Of a DNA stretch of 23,414 bases, positions 1 to 8,883 are shown piece by piece; the first letter of the stretch is position 1; each line of letters starts with the position of its first letter. This stretch comes from Halomonas halophila (GTDB lineage: Bacteria > Pseudomonadota > Gammaproteobacteria > Pseudomonadales > Halomonadaceae). The notes under the pieces are model-generated. The model was not told the DNA's origin and ran no database searches. It was given only the letters and a program-made list of their open reading frames with translations. Location: positions 2,046 to 25,459 of the forward strand of contig DJIP01000313.1 of assembly GCA_002433675.1 (NCBI GenBank). Direction: 5' to 3'. A program made the position numbers and the translations under genes.

Positions 1-396
1 CGCAAGGCGCTGAGCGACACAAGCCCCCGTGCCCATCTGGAAGCGATCATCGACGGCAACTTCGACGCCTCCCAGACCAACGCCCGCGCTGCCGGCACCT
101 GGCTCGCCTTCTGGGCCAACTCGATGCACAAGGCCGACCTGCAGCGGCTGCAGAAGATCAACGACCGGCGGCTGTACGCCAACCTGTGCTACCAGTTTCG
201 CCGGCTGATGCCCCGACACGAGGCCCAGCGCGCCGCCAACGGCCTGGCCGCGATGATCGACGGTCTGTGGCTGCGCGGCACCCTGTCGCCGGAAGGCCTG
301 GACGCGGTCCAGGCCCGCCAGCTGGCGCGGGAGTACCTGAATCGACTGCTCGACAGCCACGCACCCGCTGCGGCTCGCGAACCCGAACCGGCCTGA
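1..396 (+). CDS. betI: Choline-responsive TetR-family repressor BetI, C-terminal part (5' end outside window)
   Basis: The open frame starts before base 1 and gives 131 visible residues, ending in TGA at 394-396. They match the ligand-binding C-terminal half of BetI: an IIDGNFD stretch, TWLAFWANSMH, a RRLYANL segment, and AAMIDGLWLRG near the end, all typical of E. coli BetI. The DNA-binding helix-turn-helix is not in the window. BetI represses the bet genes and is relieved by choline. It lies upstream of betB and betA on the same strand, 162 bp before betB, the usual operon order. The final ~12 residues are an Ala/Pro/Glu-rich tail. The family call is firm; only the N-terminal part is unseen. 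Confidence 0.93.
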   Translation, partial: RKALSDTSPRAHLEAIIDGNFDASQTNARAAGTWLAFWANSMHKADLQRLQKINDRRLYANLCYQFRRLMPRHEAQRAANGLAAMIDGLWLRGTLSPEGLDAVQARQLAREYLNRLLDSHAPAAAREPEPA

Positions 397-404
397 GGCG
401 CCTT

Positions 405-432
405 CCGGCTCAGGGCCTGTGCCTTGAGCCGG
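405..432 (+). other. Intergenic RNA hairpin between betI and betB
   Basis: Bases 405-416 pair with 421-432 as a 12-bp stem containing one G-U pair, closing a 4-base CTGT loop. No T tract follows, so it does not look like an ordinary terminator. It could protect or process the betI-betB transcript. The segment CTCAGG inside this stem (409-414), and again at 435-440, could alternatively pair with CCTGAG at 392-397, which overlaps the betI stop. The structure is read directly; any regulatory role is inference. Confidence 0.5.
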
Positions 433-558
433 ATCTCAGGCAGACCGAGTGGGCAGGCTGAACGCCTGCGCCACTCACGCGCACATTCTTGCTCTTCACC
501 TATCGCCCCGACATCGCTGTCAGCTTGCTGACACATGCCCTTTCGACAGGAGGATGCC

Positions 559-2028
559 ATGGCAACTCTCGAACTCCAGAAGCTCTATATCGACGGCCGT
601 CTGACCGACGCCACCTCCAACGAGACCTTCAGCGTCACCAACCCCTACGACGGCAGCCACCTGGCTGACGTGCAGGTGGCAAGCCAGGCCGACGTGGACG
701 CCGCTGTCGCCGCGGCCCAGCGCGGCCAAAAGGTGTGGGGCGCGATGTCCGGCATGGAGCGCGGACGCATCCTCAACCGCGCCGTGGCGCTGCTGCGCGA
801 GCGTAACGACGAGATCGCCGAGCTCGAGACCCGCAACACCGGCAAGCCGCTGAGCGAGACATCCACCGTCGATATCGTCACCGGCGCCGACGTGCTCGAG
901 TACTACGCCGGCCTCGCCGCCGCCATCGAAGGCAGCCAGATTCCGCTGCGTGAAGACAGCTTCGTCTACACCCGCCGCGAGCCGCTGGGCGTCATCGGTT
1001 CCATCGGCGCCTGGAACTACCCGATCCAGATCGCCTGCTGGAAGTCCGCCCCGGCGCTGGCCGCCGGCAACGCCGTGGTGTTCAAGCCCAGCGAGGTCAC
1101 CCCGCTGACCACCATGATCCTGGCCGAGGTGTTCACCGAAGCCGGTCTGCCCGATGGCGTGTTCAACGTCGTCCATGGCGAGGCCGAAGTGGGCCAGGCG
1201 ATCACCGGGCACCCGGACATCGCCAAGGTGTCGTTCACCGGCGAGGTGGGCACCGGCAAGAAGGTGATGTCGGCCTCCGCCGCCTCCAGCCTCAAGGACG
1301 TCACCATGGAGCTTGGCGGCAAGTCGCCGCTGATCGTCTGCCGTGACGCCGACCTGGTCCGTGCCGCCGACGCGGCGATGATGGCCAACTTCTACTCCAG
1401 CGGCCAGATCTGCACCAACGGCACCCGGGTGTTCGTCGACAACGCCGTCAAGGACGACTTCGAGGCACTGCTCGAGGAGCGCGTGGCGCGCATCAAGGCC
1501 GGCGACCCGATGGACCCCTCGGTCAACTTCGGCCCGCTGGTCAGCTTCGAACACCAAGAGAAAGTGCTGTCCTACATTGAGCTTGGCAAGCAGCAAGGCG
1601 CCCGGGTACTGGCCGGCGGCGACGCCTGGGACCAGGGCGACTGGGCCAAGGGCGCCTGGGCGGCCCCCACGGTGTTCACCGACTGCACCGATGACATGCG
1701 CATCGTGCGTGAAGAGATCTTCGGCCCGGTGATGTCGGTGCTCGGCTTCGACTCCGACGAGGAGGTGCTCGAGCGCGCCAACGCCACCACCTATGGCCTG
1801 GCCGCCGGCGTCTTCACCGAGAGCCTCAACCGTGCGCACCGCCTGATCCATCGTCTGGAAGCCGGCATCTGCTGGATCAACACCTGGGGCGAGTCCCCGG
1901 CAGAAATGCCGGTGGGTGGCTACAAGCAGTCCGGCGTCGGCCGCGAGAACGGCATCGAGACCCTGGCCCACTACACCCAGACCAAGTCGGTCCAGGTCGA
2001 AATGGGCCCCTTCGAGTCGGTCTTCTAA
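559..2028 (+). CDS. betB: NAD-dependent betaine aldehyde dehydrogenase
   Basis: Oxidises betaine aldehyde to glycine betaine in the cytoplasm, the second step of osmoprotectant synthesis from choline. The protein is 489 residues, matching BetB of E. coli (490) and Pseudomonas. The aldehyde dehydrogenase catalytic set is visible: Asn153 in GAWNYP, general-base Glu251 in MELGGKSP, and nucleophile Cys285 in GQICTNGTR. The FTGEVGTGK cofactor-binding segment lies between them. The ATG at 559 was chosen because AGGAGG at 548-553 sits five bases upstream; an in-frame ATG at 535 has no such site. betA follows 78 bp downstream on the same strand. Confidence 0.97.
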   Translation: MATLELQKLYIDGRLTDATSNETFSVTNPYDGSHLADVQVASQADVDAAVAAAQRGQKVWGAMSGMERGRILNRAVALLRERNDEIAELETRNTGKPLSETSTVDIVTGADVLEYYAGLAAAIEGSQIPLREDSFVYTRREPLGVIGSIGAWNYPIQIACWKSAPALAAGNAVVFKPSEVTPLTTMILAEVFTEAGLPDGVFNVVHGEAEVGQAITGHPDIAKVSFTGEVGTGKKVMSASAASSLKDVTMELGGKSPLIVCRDADLVRAADAAMMANFYSSGQICTNGTRVFVDNAVKDDFEALLEERVARIKAGDPMDPSVNFGPLVSFEHQEKVLSYIELGKQQGARVLAGGDAWDQGDWAKGAWAAPTVFTDCTDDMRIVREEIFGPVMSVLGFDSDEEVLERANATTYGLAAGVFTESLNRAHRLIHRLEAGICWINTWGESPAEMPVGGYKQSGVGRENGIETLAHYTQTKSVQVEMGPFESVF

Positions 2029-2106
2029 GACCGACCCGTCGCGACAGCACTCGAACACCGCGTCACGCCTGACCCGGTCACCCCATTGCCTTCAGGGAGG
2101 CGTCAC

Positions 2107-3900
2107 ATGTCACAGCTTCGTGAATTCGACTACGTCATCATCGGCGCCGGCTCCGCCGGCAACGTCCTCGCCACTCGTCTGACCGAGGACCCGGACGTCC
2201 AGGTCCTGCTGCTGGAAGCCGGCGGCAAGGACCTCCGCTTCGACTTCCGCACCCAGATGCCGGCAGCGCTGGCCTATCCGTTGCAGGGCAAGCGCTACAA
2301 CTGGGCCTTCGAGACGGACCCCGAGCCGCACATGGACAATCGCCGCATGGAGTGCGGGCGCGGCAAGGGCCTTGGCGGTTCTTCGCTGATCAACGGCATG
2401 TGCTACATCCGTGGCAACGCCCTGGACTATGACGGCTGGGCCAAGCGCGACGGGCTCGAGGATTGGCACTACGCCAACTGCCTGCCCTACTTCAGGAAGG
2501 CCGAGACCCGCGATATCGGCCCCAATGACTACCATGGCGGCGATGGGCCGGTGTGCGTAGCCACCCCGAAGCCCGGCAACAACCCGCTCTACCACGCCTT
2601 TATCGAGGCGGGGCAACAGGCGGGCTACCCGGCCACCGAGGACGTCAACGGCTACCAGCAGGAAGGCTTCGGCCCCATGGACCGCTTCGTCACGCCCCAG
2701 GGACGCCGCGCCTCCACCGCGCGTGGCTATCTGGACGAGGCCAAGAAGCGCCCCAACCTGACCATCGAGACCCGAGCCACCACCGACGTCATCCTGTTCG
2801 AGGGCAAGCGTGCGGTGGGCGTGCGCTATCAGCGCAAGGGCCAGACCCAGGAGGTGCGCACCCGTCGCGAGGTGCTGCTGTGCGCCGGGGCCATCGCCTC
2901 GCCGCAGATCCTGCAGCGCTCGGGCATCGGCCCGGCGGACCTGCTGGCGGATCTCGGCATCGAGGCGGTCCACGTCAACGACAACGTCGGTGCGCATCTT
3001 CAGGACCACCTGGAGATGTACATCCAGTACGAGTGCAAGAAGCCGATCTCGCTGTACCCGGCGCTGAAGTGGTACAACCAGCCGGCGATCGGTGCCGAGT
3101 GGCTGTTCAAGGGCAGCGGGGTGGGCGCCAGCAACCAGTTCGAGGCCGCCGGTTTCATCCGCTCCAGCGAAGAGGAAGCCTGGCCGAACCTGCAGTACCA
3201 CTTCCTGCCGATCGCCATCAGCTACAACGGCAAGAGCGCGGTGCAGGCCCACGGCTTCCAGGCCCACGTCGGCTCGATGCGCTCCCAGAGCGAAGGCCGC
3301 GTACGCCTGACCTCGGTCGATCCCAAGGCCGCGCCCTCGATCCTGTTCAACTACATGTCCACCGAAAAGGACTGGGAAGAGTTCCGCGACGCCATTCGCC
3401 TGACCCGCGAGATCATCGCCCAACCGGCCATGGACGAGTTCCGCGGCCGCGAGATCTCGCCGGGGCCGGACGTGCAGAGCGACGACGAGCTCGACGCCTT
3501 CGTGCGCCGCCACGCCGAGACCGCCTATCACCCCTGTGGCACCTGCCGCATGGGCGAAGGTGACGACTGCGTGGTCGACGGCGCCGGGCGGGTGCACGGG
3601 GTAGAAAGCCTGCGGGTGGTCGACGCCTCGCTATTCCCGGTGATTCCCACCGGCAACCTCAACGCGCCGACGATCATGCTGGCCGAGCGCATGGCCGACA
3701 AGATCCGTGGCCGCGAGCCGCTGCCGCCGAGCCAGGCGCCCTACTACGTGGCCAATGGCGCCCCGGCCCAGAAGCCACCCCAGCGCCGGCTCGAGGAGGC
3801 CCATCCGACCCAGAGCGAGCGGCGCCTCTCCGCGCGCGCTGGTGCTGGTGCTGGTGCTGGTGCTAGTGCAGGTTCTGACAGCACAGCGCAGCCTGGCTGA
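2107..3900 (+). CDS. betA: Choline dehydrogenase, GMC oxidoreductase, with repeat-containing C-terminal tail
   Basis: FAD-dependent enzyme that oxidises choline to betaine aldehyde, usually membrane-associated and feeding the respiratory chain. The ADP-binding motif GAGSAG is at residues 13-18, the GMC signature [16 protein letters not shown] lies mid-protein, and the catalytic His475 is in [10 protein letters not shown]. Asn519 in TGNLNAPT matches the second active-site residue of choline-oxidising GMC enzymes. The start at 2107 has AGGGAGG six bases upstream. The protein is 597 residues against about 556 for E. coli BetA. The extra ~40 residues are a Pro/Arg-rich then Gly-Ala-repeat tail encoded by a hexanucleotide repeat. 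It is the last gene of the operon and is followed by a strong terminator. Confidence 0.96.
   Translation: MSQLREFDYVIIGAGSAGNVLATRLTEDPDVQVLLLEAGGKDLRFDFRTQMPAALAYPLQGKRYNWAFETDPEPHMDNRRMECGRGKGLGGSSLINGMCYIRGNALDYDGWAKRDGLEDWHYANCLPYFRKAETRDIGPNDYHGGDGPVCVATPKPGNNPLYHAFIEAGQQAGYPATEDVNGYQQEGFGPMDRFVTPQGRRASTARGYLDEAKKRPNLTIETRATTDVILFEGKRAVGVRYQRKGQTQEVRTRREVLLCAGAIASPQILQRSGIGPADLLADLGIEAVHVNDNVGAHLQDHLEMYIQYECKKPISLYPALKWYNQPAIGAEWLFKGSGVGASNQFEAAGFIRSSEEEAWPNLQYHFLPIAISYNGKSAVQAHGFQAHVGSMRSQSEGRVRLTSVDPKAAPSILFNYMSTEKDWEEFRDAIRLTREIIAQPAMDEFRGREISPGPDVQSDDELDAFVRRHAETAYHPCGTCRMGEGDDCVVDGAGRVHGVESLRVVDASLFPVIPTGNLNAPTIMLAERMADKIRGREPLPPSQAPYYVANGAPAQKPPQRRLEEAHPTQSERRLSARAGAGAGAGASAGSDSTAQPG
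3838..3876 (+). repeat. Hexanucleotide microsatellite GGTGCT in the 3' end of betA
   Basis: Four perfect GGTGCT units occupy 3841-3864, preceded by GCT and followed by degenerate units (AGTGCA, GGTTCT). They encode the alternating Gly-Ala tail of BetA. Because the unit is 6 bp, gain or loss of copies changes tail length without changing frame. Confidence 0.85.
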
Positions 3901-3950
3901 CGCCGGAAAAGCTGCCGCTGGCGGCGACACGATTTAGACGACATCGACTT

Positions 3951-3979
3951 GGCCCCGTGACTTTCACGGGGCCTTTTTT
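3951..3979 (+). terminator. Rho-independent terminator of the bet operon
   Basis: A perfect 10-bp stem (3951-3960 with 3964-3973, core GGCCCCGTGA) closes a 3-base CTT loop and is followed by six T residues at 3974-3979. It lies 50 bases after the betA stop, so it insulates fadE from the bet operon. Confidence 0.93.
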
Positions 3980-4039
3980 GTGCAGCTAAGAGACCTCTAG
4001 TTCGACCATGGTGCAAGAGGCAAGGTTTTCGATGGCCGG

Positions 4040-4084
4040 TTGTCAGGCGATGGGCTAATCTGCAAGAATTCAAACAGGCGTTTT
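4040..4084 (+). promoter_or_regulatory. Probable fadE promoter with PsrA-like fatty-acid operator
   Basis: CAAAC-AGGC-GTTTT at 4071-4084 resembles the CAAAC/GAAAC-N4-GTTTG/C dyad described for PsrA, the TetR-family repressor of beta-oxidation genes in Pseudomonas and related gammaproteobacteria. A TTGTCA (4040-4045) and AAGAAT (4064-4069) pair with an 18-base spacer could be the -35 and -10, placing the dyad over the transcription start. The half-sites are seen; the regulator and promoter assignment are inferred. Confidence 0.4.
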
Positions 4085-4129
4085 ATTACAACCACACTTC
4101 CTCTCATCGCTCTCCAAGGAGAACCGCCC

Positions 4130-6580
4130 ATGCTCAGCCTGCTCCTGCTCATCTTTGCGGTCGTTGGCCTGATCGCCATCGCCCGCCGCGAGGCCGGGGC
4201 CGCGCCTGCCGCCGCCCTGCCCGCCATTCTCGGGGTCGCGGGCCTGGTCCTCGACGCCGAATTCGTCGGCGTACTGCTGCTGATCACCGCCGCCGTCATC
4301 GCCGTCTGCGGCCTGCCGGCGCTGCGCCAAGGTTGGCTGTCGCCGCGTCTGTTCGCCATGTTCAAGAAGGTCGCCCCCCGCGTATCGGATACCGAGCGTA
4401 CCGCGCTGGAGGCCGGCAGCGTGGCCTGGGACGGCGAGCTGTTCTCCGGCCGCCCTGACTGGCAGCGCCTGCTCGACTTCAAGGATGACGGCCTCAGCGA
4501 CGAGGAACGCGCCTTCATCGATCATCAGTGCAGCGTGGCCGCCGGCATGTGCAACGCCTGGGACATCGCCCGCGAGCGCGCCGACCTGCCGCCGGAGCTG
4601 TGGGACTACCTGAAGAAGGAACGCTTCTTCGGCATGATCATTCCCAAGGAGTACGGCGGCCTCGGCTTCTCGGCCAAGGCCCAGTCGGCGGTGCTGCAGA
4701 AGCTCGCGGTCAACGAGACCCTGATGTCCACCGTGGGTGTCCCCAACTCGCTGGGCCCGGGTGAGCTGCTGCTCAAGTACGGCACCCAGGAGCAGAAGGA
4801 CCACTATCTGCCGCGCCTGGCCGACGGCCGCGAGATCCCCTGCTTCGGCTTGACCGGCCCCCGCGCCGGCTCCGACGCCACTTCGCTGCCGGACGTCGGC
4901 ATCGTGTGCAAGCAGGAAGTCGACGGCAAGGAAGTGCTGGGCCTGCGCCTGACCTTCAACAAGCGCTGGATCACCCTGGCGCCCATCGCCACCGTGGTCG
5001 GCCTGGCCTTCCGCATGTTCGACCCGGACCACCTGCTGGGCGACACCGAGGACCTCGGCATCACCTGCGCGCTGGTCCCGCGTGACACCGACGGCATGGA
5101 AATCGGCCGTCGCCACCATCCCATCGGCAGCCCCTTCATGAATGGTCCGATTCGCGGCAAGGACGTGTTCGTGCCGCTGGACACCATCATCGGTGGCCCC
5201 GAGATGGCCGGCGAAGGCTGGCGCATGCTGATCGAGTGCCTGTCGGTCGGTCGCTGCATCACCCTGCCCTCCGGCGCTACCGGCACCGGCCGCTACGCCA
5301 TCGGCTGGGCCGGAGGCTTCGCCCGCATCCGTCGCCAGTTCAATGTGCCGGTGGCCGAGATGGAAGGCATTCAGGAGCCGCTGGCACGTCTTACCGCCAA
5401 GGCCTACATCGCCCAGGCGGCGGTCTACCAGACCGCCAACACCATCGACCACGGCCAGGCGCCGGCGGTGCCATCGACCATCCTCAAGAGCCAGTTGACC
5501 GAGTTCCAGCGTGACATCCTGGCCGACGCCATGGACATCCACGGCGGCAAGGCGGTGACCCTGGGCCCACGCAACTACCTGGGCATCGGCTACAGTGCCA
5601 ACCCGGTGGCGATCACCGTGGAAGGCGCCAACATCATGACCCGTAACCTGATGGTGTTCGGTCAGGGCGCGATCCGCTGTCATCCCTACGTGCTGGAGGA
5701 GCTGGCGGCCAAGGATGCCGATGACGCCAAGGCCTTCGACCGGGCGTTCTTCCGCCACGCCGGGCTGATCTTCGGCAATGCCGCCCGCGCGCTCACCATG
5801 GGCCTGGGCATCGGCAAGCCGTCCTGCCCCTTCGACGAGGTCGCCCGCCCCTACGCCCAGGACGTGGCCCGCCTGTCTGCCGGCTTCAGCCTGTGCGCCG
5901 ACGCCGCCATGGCGAGCCTGGGTGCCGAGCTCAAGCAGCGCGAGATGCTCTCGGCGCGCCTGGGTGACGTGCTCTCCAACCTCTATCTGGTGAGCATGGT
6001 GATCAAGCAGTGGCACGAGGGTGACAAGGTCGAGGGCGAAGCGGAACTGATGCACTACGCCTGCCGCTTCCTGCTCAACCGCGCCGAGACCGCCTTCGTC
6101 GAGGTCTTCGACAACCTGCCCAACCGGGCGCTGGGCAAGACCCTGAAGGTGCTGGTGATGCCGCTGGGCCGCCGCTGGGCACGCCCCCACGACGACCTGG
6201 CCCGGTCCATCGCCCGTGCCGTGTCCACCGACAGCGCCCTGCGCAAGAAGCTCTTGGTCGGCGCCTGGGACAGCAACGACCAGGTCCAGGACAACCCGGT
6301 GGCGCGCTACAACGCCCTGCTGGAAACCCAGGACCGCGCCGAGGTGCTCTATCGCCAGATCAACAAGGCGTACTCCAAGGGCAAGCTGCCGGTGCAGGCG
6401 CTGCACCCGGAAGAACGCCTGGAAGCCGCGCTCGAGGAAGGTCTGATCAGCGAGGAGGATGCCGACTTCATGCGCAAGCGCGAGGCCGAGGTGCTCGACA
6501 TGCTGAGCGTGGACGACTTCGCCTTCGACGCCTTCGTCACCGACAAGGAAAAGATGAACCACCACAACGTCACCGCGTAG
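4130..6580 (+). CDS. fadE: Acyl-CoA dehydrogenase FadE, first step of beta-oxidation
   Basis: FAD enzyme that introduces the 2,3-double bond into acyl-CoA. The protein is 816 residues, almost the same as E. coli FadE (814) and much longer than ordinary ~380-residue acyl-CoA dehydrogenases. Residues 1-65 hold two hydrophobic segments, the membrane anchor typical of FadE. The dehydrogenase core follows with IIPKEYGGLGFS, CFGLTGPRAGSDA and MDIHGGKAV segments. The last ~300 residues form the FadE-specific C-terminal extension. The start at 4130 is supported by AAGGAG at 4116-4121; a longer open frame to 4040 lacks a ribosome site and overlaps the promoter. It is monocistronic, bounded by terminators on both sides. 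Confidence 0.95.
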   Translation: MLSLLLLIFAVVGLIAIARREAGAAPAAALPAILGVAGLVLDAEFVGVLLLITAAVIAVCGLPALRQGWLSPRLFAMFKKVAPRVSDTERTALEAGSVAWDGELFSGRPDWQRLLDFKDDGLSDEERAFIDHQCSVAAGMCNAWDIARERADLPPELWDYLKKERFFGMIIPKEYGGLGFSAKAQSAVLQKLAVNETLMSTVGVPNSLGPGELLLKYGTQEQKDHYLPRLADGREIPCFGLTGPRAGSDATSLPDVGIVCKQEVDGKEVLGLRLTFNKRWITLAPIATVVGLAFRMFDPDHLLGDTEDLGITCALVPRDTDGMEIGRRHHPIGSPFMNGPIRGKDVFVPLDTIIGGPEMAGEGWRMLIECLSVGRCITLPSGATGTGRYAIGWAGGFARIRRQFNVPVAEMEGIQEPLARLTAKAYIAQAAVYQTANTIDHGQAPAVPSTILKSQLTEFQRDILADAMDIHGGKAVTLGPRNYLGIGYSANPVAITVEGANIMTRNLMVFGQGAIRCHPYVLEELAAKDADDAKAFDRAFFRHAGLIFGNAARALTMGLGIGKPSCPFDEVARPYAQDVARLSAGFSLCADAAMASLGAELKQREMLSARLGDVLSNLYLVSMVIKQWHEGDKVEGEAELMHYACRFLLNRAETAFVEVFDNLPNRALGKTLKVLVMPLGRRWARPHDDLARSIARAVSTDSALRKKLLVGAWDSNDQVQDNPVARYNALLETQDRAEVLYRQINKAYSKGKLPVQALHPEERLEAALEEGLISEEDADFMRKREAEVLDMLSVDDFAFDAFVTDKEKMNHHNVTA

Positions 6581-6605
6581 CGCCGACGTTTCGCGCACCA
6601 CCACG

Positions 6606-6631
6606 ACGCCCGGGCCAAGCCCGGGCGTTTT
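6606..6631 (+). terminator. Rho-independent terminator of fadE
   Basis: A 10-bp perfect stem (6606-6615 with 6619-6628, core GCCCGGGC) closes a CAA loop and runs into four T residues. It lies 25 bases after the fadE stop and 10 bases before the end of the convergent permease gene. Confidence 0.85.
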
Positions 6632-6640
6632 CGTTAGCCG

Positions 6641-8695
6641 TTATTGCAGCGGCCAGACCAGCATGATCAGCGGGATGGCGACCACCATCACCACCAGGGT
6701 CAGCGGCAGGCCAAGGCGCCAGTAGTCGCTGAAGTGATAGCCCGCGGGGCCCATCACCAGGGTGTTGGACTGGTGGCCGATGGGCGTCAGAAAGGCGCAG
6801 GAAGCGCTGACCGCCACCACCATCAGGAAGGGGTCCAGTGACAGCTCGAAACCGCTGGCAAGACTCGCCGCGATGGGCGCCATCAACAGCGCCGCCGCCG
6901 CATTGTTGATGACGTTGGACAGCAAGGTGCTGACCATGAATAGCCCCGCCAGCACCAGGATGGGCGGCCACTGGCTGCCAAGCCCGAGCATGGCATCGGC
7001 GATCAGGCCGGCCCCGCCGCTGGACTCCAGCGACTGCCCCACCGGAATCATCGCTCCCAGCAACACCACCACCGGGCCGTCGATGGCGCGGTAGCCTTCG
7101 CGCAGCGGCAGCACCCCCACCAGCAGGGTCACCAGCGCGGCCAGCGACAGGGCCACCGCCGCTGGCAGCAGATCGAACAGCATGGCCGCGATGGCGACGG
7201 CAAAGATGCCCACCGACAGCGCAAGCTGGCGCGGCTGGCCGAGGGTCAGGCGTCGGTCTGCCAGCGGCAGGCAGCCAAGCACCGTCAGGCTCTCGCCCAG
7301 CCCTTCGGGATCACCCTGCAGCAGCAGCACGTCGCCGGGCCGAAAACGAATATCGCGCAGACGCTGCTTGAGGCGCCCACCGTCACGGGCCACCGCCACC
7401 AGGTGCAGGCCGTACTGATGGTGCAGGCGCAGCTCGGCGGCGGTGCGGCCGCTGATGGCGGCGTCGTTGCGCACCACCGCCTCGATCAGGTGCAGGTCCT
7501 CGGGGGCCTTGTCGTCTTGACGCTCGTCGCCGTCCTCGGTGCCCCGCGCCGCCTCACGGGTCTCGTCCAGGGTGACGCGGCGCTCTCGCGCCTGCTCGTC
7601 CTGGTCGACCAGTTGGCGGGTACGCTGGGCCAGCGAAGCGGACCCGGCGTCGCCGTCTGCGTTCAATGGCTGGGCCGAGGTCGATGCGGCCGCTGCGTTG
7701 TCCGAGGACCACACCTGGTCATCGCTGTCCGCCTGCTCGGTGTTGGTTGGCTCGGTGTCGCTCTGCTCGGCATCGGTTGGCTGGGCATCAGGATCCGGCG
7801 CCTCCTCGGGTGTCAGACCGACCCGCAGTCCGGCTCGGTCCTCCAGCGCCTTGAGCTCCTCGGGGCCGGCCTCCAGCAGCAGGATGTCGCCTTCCTTGAG
7901 CACCCCATAGAAAGAGTGTCCGGCGTAGCGATGACCGCCCCGCACCAGCGCCAGCACGGGCACGTTATCGTCGAGCTTGCGCCTGAGCTTGTGCAGCGAC
8001 CAGCCGAGGGCCTGGGCATCGGCGTCGACTCGCACCTCCACCAGATAGTGGGCGGTATCGAACATGGCGTCGCGGCTGGCCTGGCCGGTGCGCCTTGGTA
8101 CCAGGCGCCAGCCCAGCAGCACGATAAAGGCAACCCCGGCGAGAGCCACGGCGCCGCCCACCGGAAAGAAGTCGAACATGCTGAAGCGCTCGCCGGCGAC
8201 GCTGGCACGGTAGCTCGAGATGATGATGTTGGGCGGGGTGCCGATCAGGGTGGTGAGGCCACCCAGCAGCGAGCCGAAGGCCAGCGGCATCAGCAGGATC
8301 GACGGTGAGGTATCGTGTTCGCGCGACATCCGCAGGGCCACCGGCAGCAGCAGCGCCAGCGCCCCCACGTTGTTCATGAAGCCCGACAGCACGGTGACAA
8401 GGCCGGTCAGCGCCAATAGCTGGTACAGGAGCCTGTCGCCGACCTTGAGTACCTGGGCGGCGATCACGTCCACCACCCCGGCCCGCTCGAAGCCACGGGA
8501 CAGCACCAGCACCGCCACCACGGTGATCACCGCCGGATGGCCAAAACCGGAAAAGGCCTGGTCGGCGGGCACCAGCCCCAGCACCACCGAGGCCAGCAAG
8601 GAGGCCAGCGCCACCAGATCGAAACGAAACCGCCCCCAGACGAACGCCGCCAGCGTCAGCCCGAGCACGATAAATACCAGAAGACTGTCGTCCAT
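6641..8695 (-). CDS. SLC13/DASS-type anion permease with two RCK_C (TrkA-C) domains
   Basis: A predicted inner-membrane transporter of 684 residues with the layout of E. coli YfbS-like proteins: an N-terminal membrane half (about 1-200), two RCK_C domains (about 215-290 and 403-475), and a C-terminal membrane half (about 490-684). The two membrane halves carry the repeat motifs expected for this family, MNNVGALALLLPVA with IGTPPN at 151-156, and INNAAAALLMAPIA with TPIGHQSN near 637. Substrates in this group include sulfate and dicarboxylates; none can be fixed from sequence. AGGGAGG upstream supports the ATG. Unusual is a ~105-residue acidic linker (about 293-400) between the RCK_C domains, predicted disordered, containing a 10-residue repeat. 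It is convergent with fadE. Confidence 0.88.
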   Translation of the reverse strand: MDDSLLVFIVLGLTLAAFVWGRFRFDLVALASLLASVVLGLVPADQAFSGFGHPAVITVVAVLVLSRGFERAGVVDVIAAQVLKVGDRLLYQLLALTGLVTVLSGFMNNVGALALLLPVALRMSREHDTSPSILLMPLAFGSLLGGLTTLIGTPPNIIISSYRASVAGERFSMFDFFPVGGAVALAGVAFIVLLGWRLVPRRTGQASRDAMFDTAHYLVEVRVDADAQALGWSLHKLRRKLDDNVPVLALVRGGHRYAGHSFYGVLKEGDILLLEAGPEELKALEDRAGLRVGLTPEEAPDPDAQPTDAEQSDTEPTNTEQADSDDQVWSSDNAAAASTSAQPLNADGDAGSASLAQRTRQLVDQDEQARERRVTLDETREAARGTEDGDERQDDKAPEDLHLIEAVVRNDAAISGRTAAELRLHHQYGLHLVAVARDGGRLKQRLRDIRFRPGDVLLLQGDPEGLGESLTVLGCLPLADRRLTLGQPRQLALSVGIFAVAIAAMLFDLLPAAVALSLAALVTLLVGVLPLREGYRAIDGPVVVLLGAMIPVGQSLESSGGAGLIADAMLGLGSQWPPILVLAGLFMVSTLLSNVINNAAAALLMAPIAASLASGFELSLDPFLMVVAVSASCAFLTPIGHQSNTLVMGPAGYHFSDYWRLGLPLTLVVMVVAIPLIMLVWPLQ
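7727..7780 (-). repeat. 30-bp-period duplication in the acidic linker of the permease
   Basis: Two 24-bp copies (7727-7750 and 7757-7780, starts 30 bp apart) encode PTNTEQAD and PTDAEQSD, so the linker contains a 10-residue acidic repeat. Nucleotide identity is imperfect, suggesting an older duplication. Confidence 0.65.
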
Positions 8696-8823
8696 GCCGG
8701 CCCCTCCCTGGGCGGCGCCCTGACGGGCGATTGCAGAGTGCTGGAGGTCGCGAAAGCGTCGTCGAGAAAGCGCCAGGGTACCGCTGATTCAGCGTAGTCT
8801 AAAACAGCCCATCAGCGCGCCCA

Positions 8824-8883
8824 GGAGACTTCGCCAAAGGGCTGGGGTTCGGCAAAGGGTTAGGGTTCGTCAAAGGGTAAGGG
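8824..8883 (-). repeat. 18-bp tandem repeat spanning the stop codon of the CMD-like gene
   Basis: Units at 8860-8877 and 8842-8859 differ at only a few positions, and a third partial unit lies at 8824-8841. Read on the - strand, the core is CCCTTTGxCGAACCC. The first unit contains the TAA stop of the upstream gene. The next two units stay in the same frame and would encode PFAEPQPFGEV before a TGA. Confidence 0.8.

Noticed and set aside
4070..6604. 844-codon antisense open frame across fadE (and similar long antisense frames at 520-2058, 2110-3597 and 9323-10654)
   Set aside because: These mirror real genes in the frame opposed to GC-rich third positions, show no family motifs, and lack ribosome sites. 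They are composition artefacts.
7403..8308. 301-codon + strand frame inside the permease gene
   Set aside because: It lies entirely antisense to a gene with clear membrane and RCK_C motifs, and its translation has no recognisable domain.
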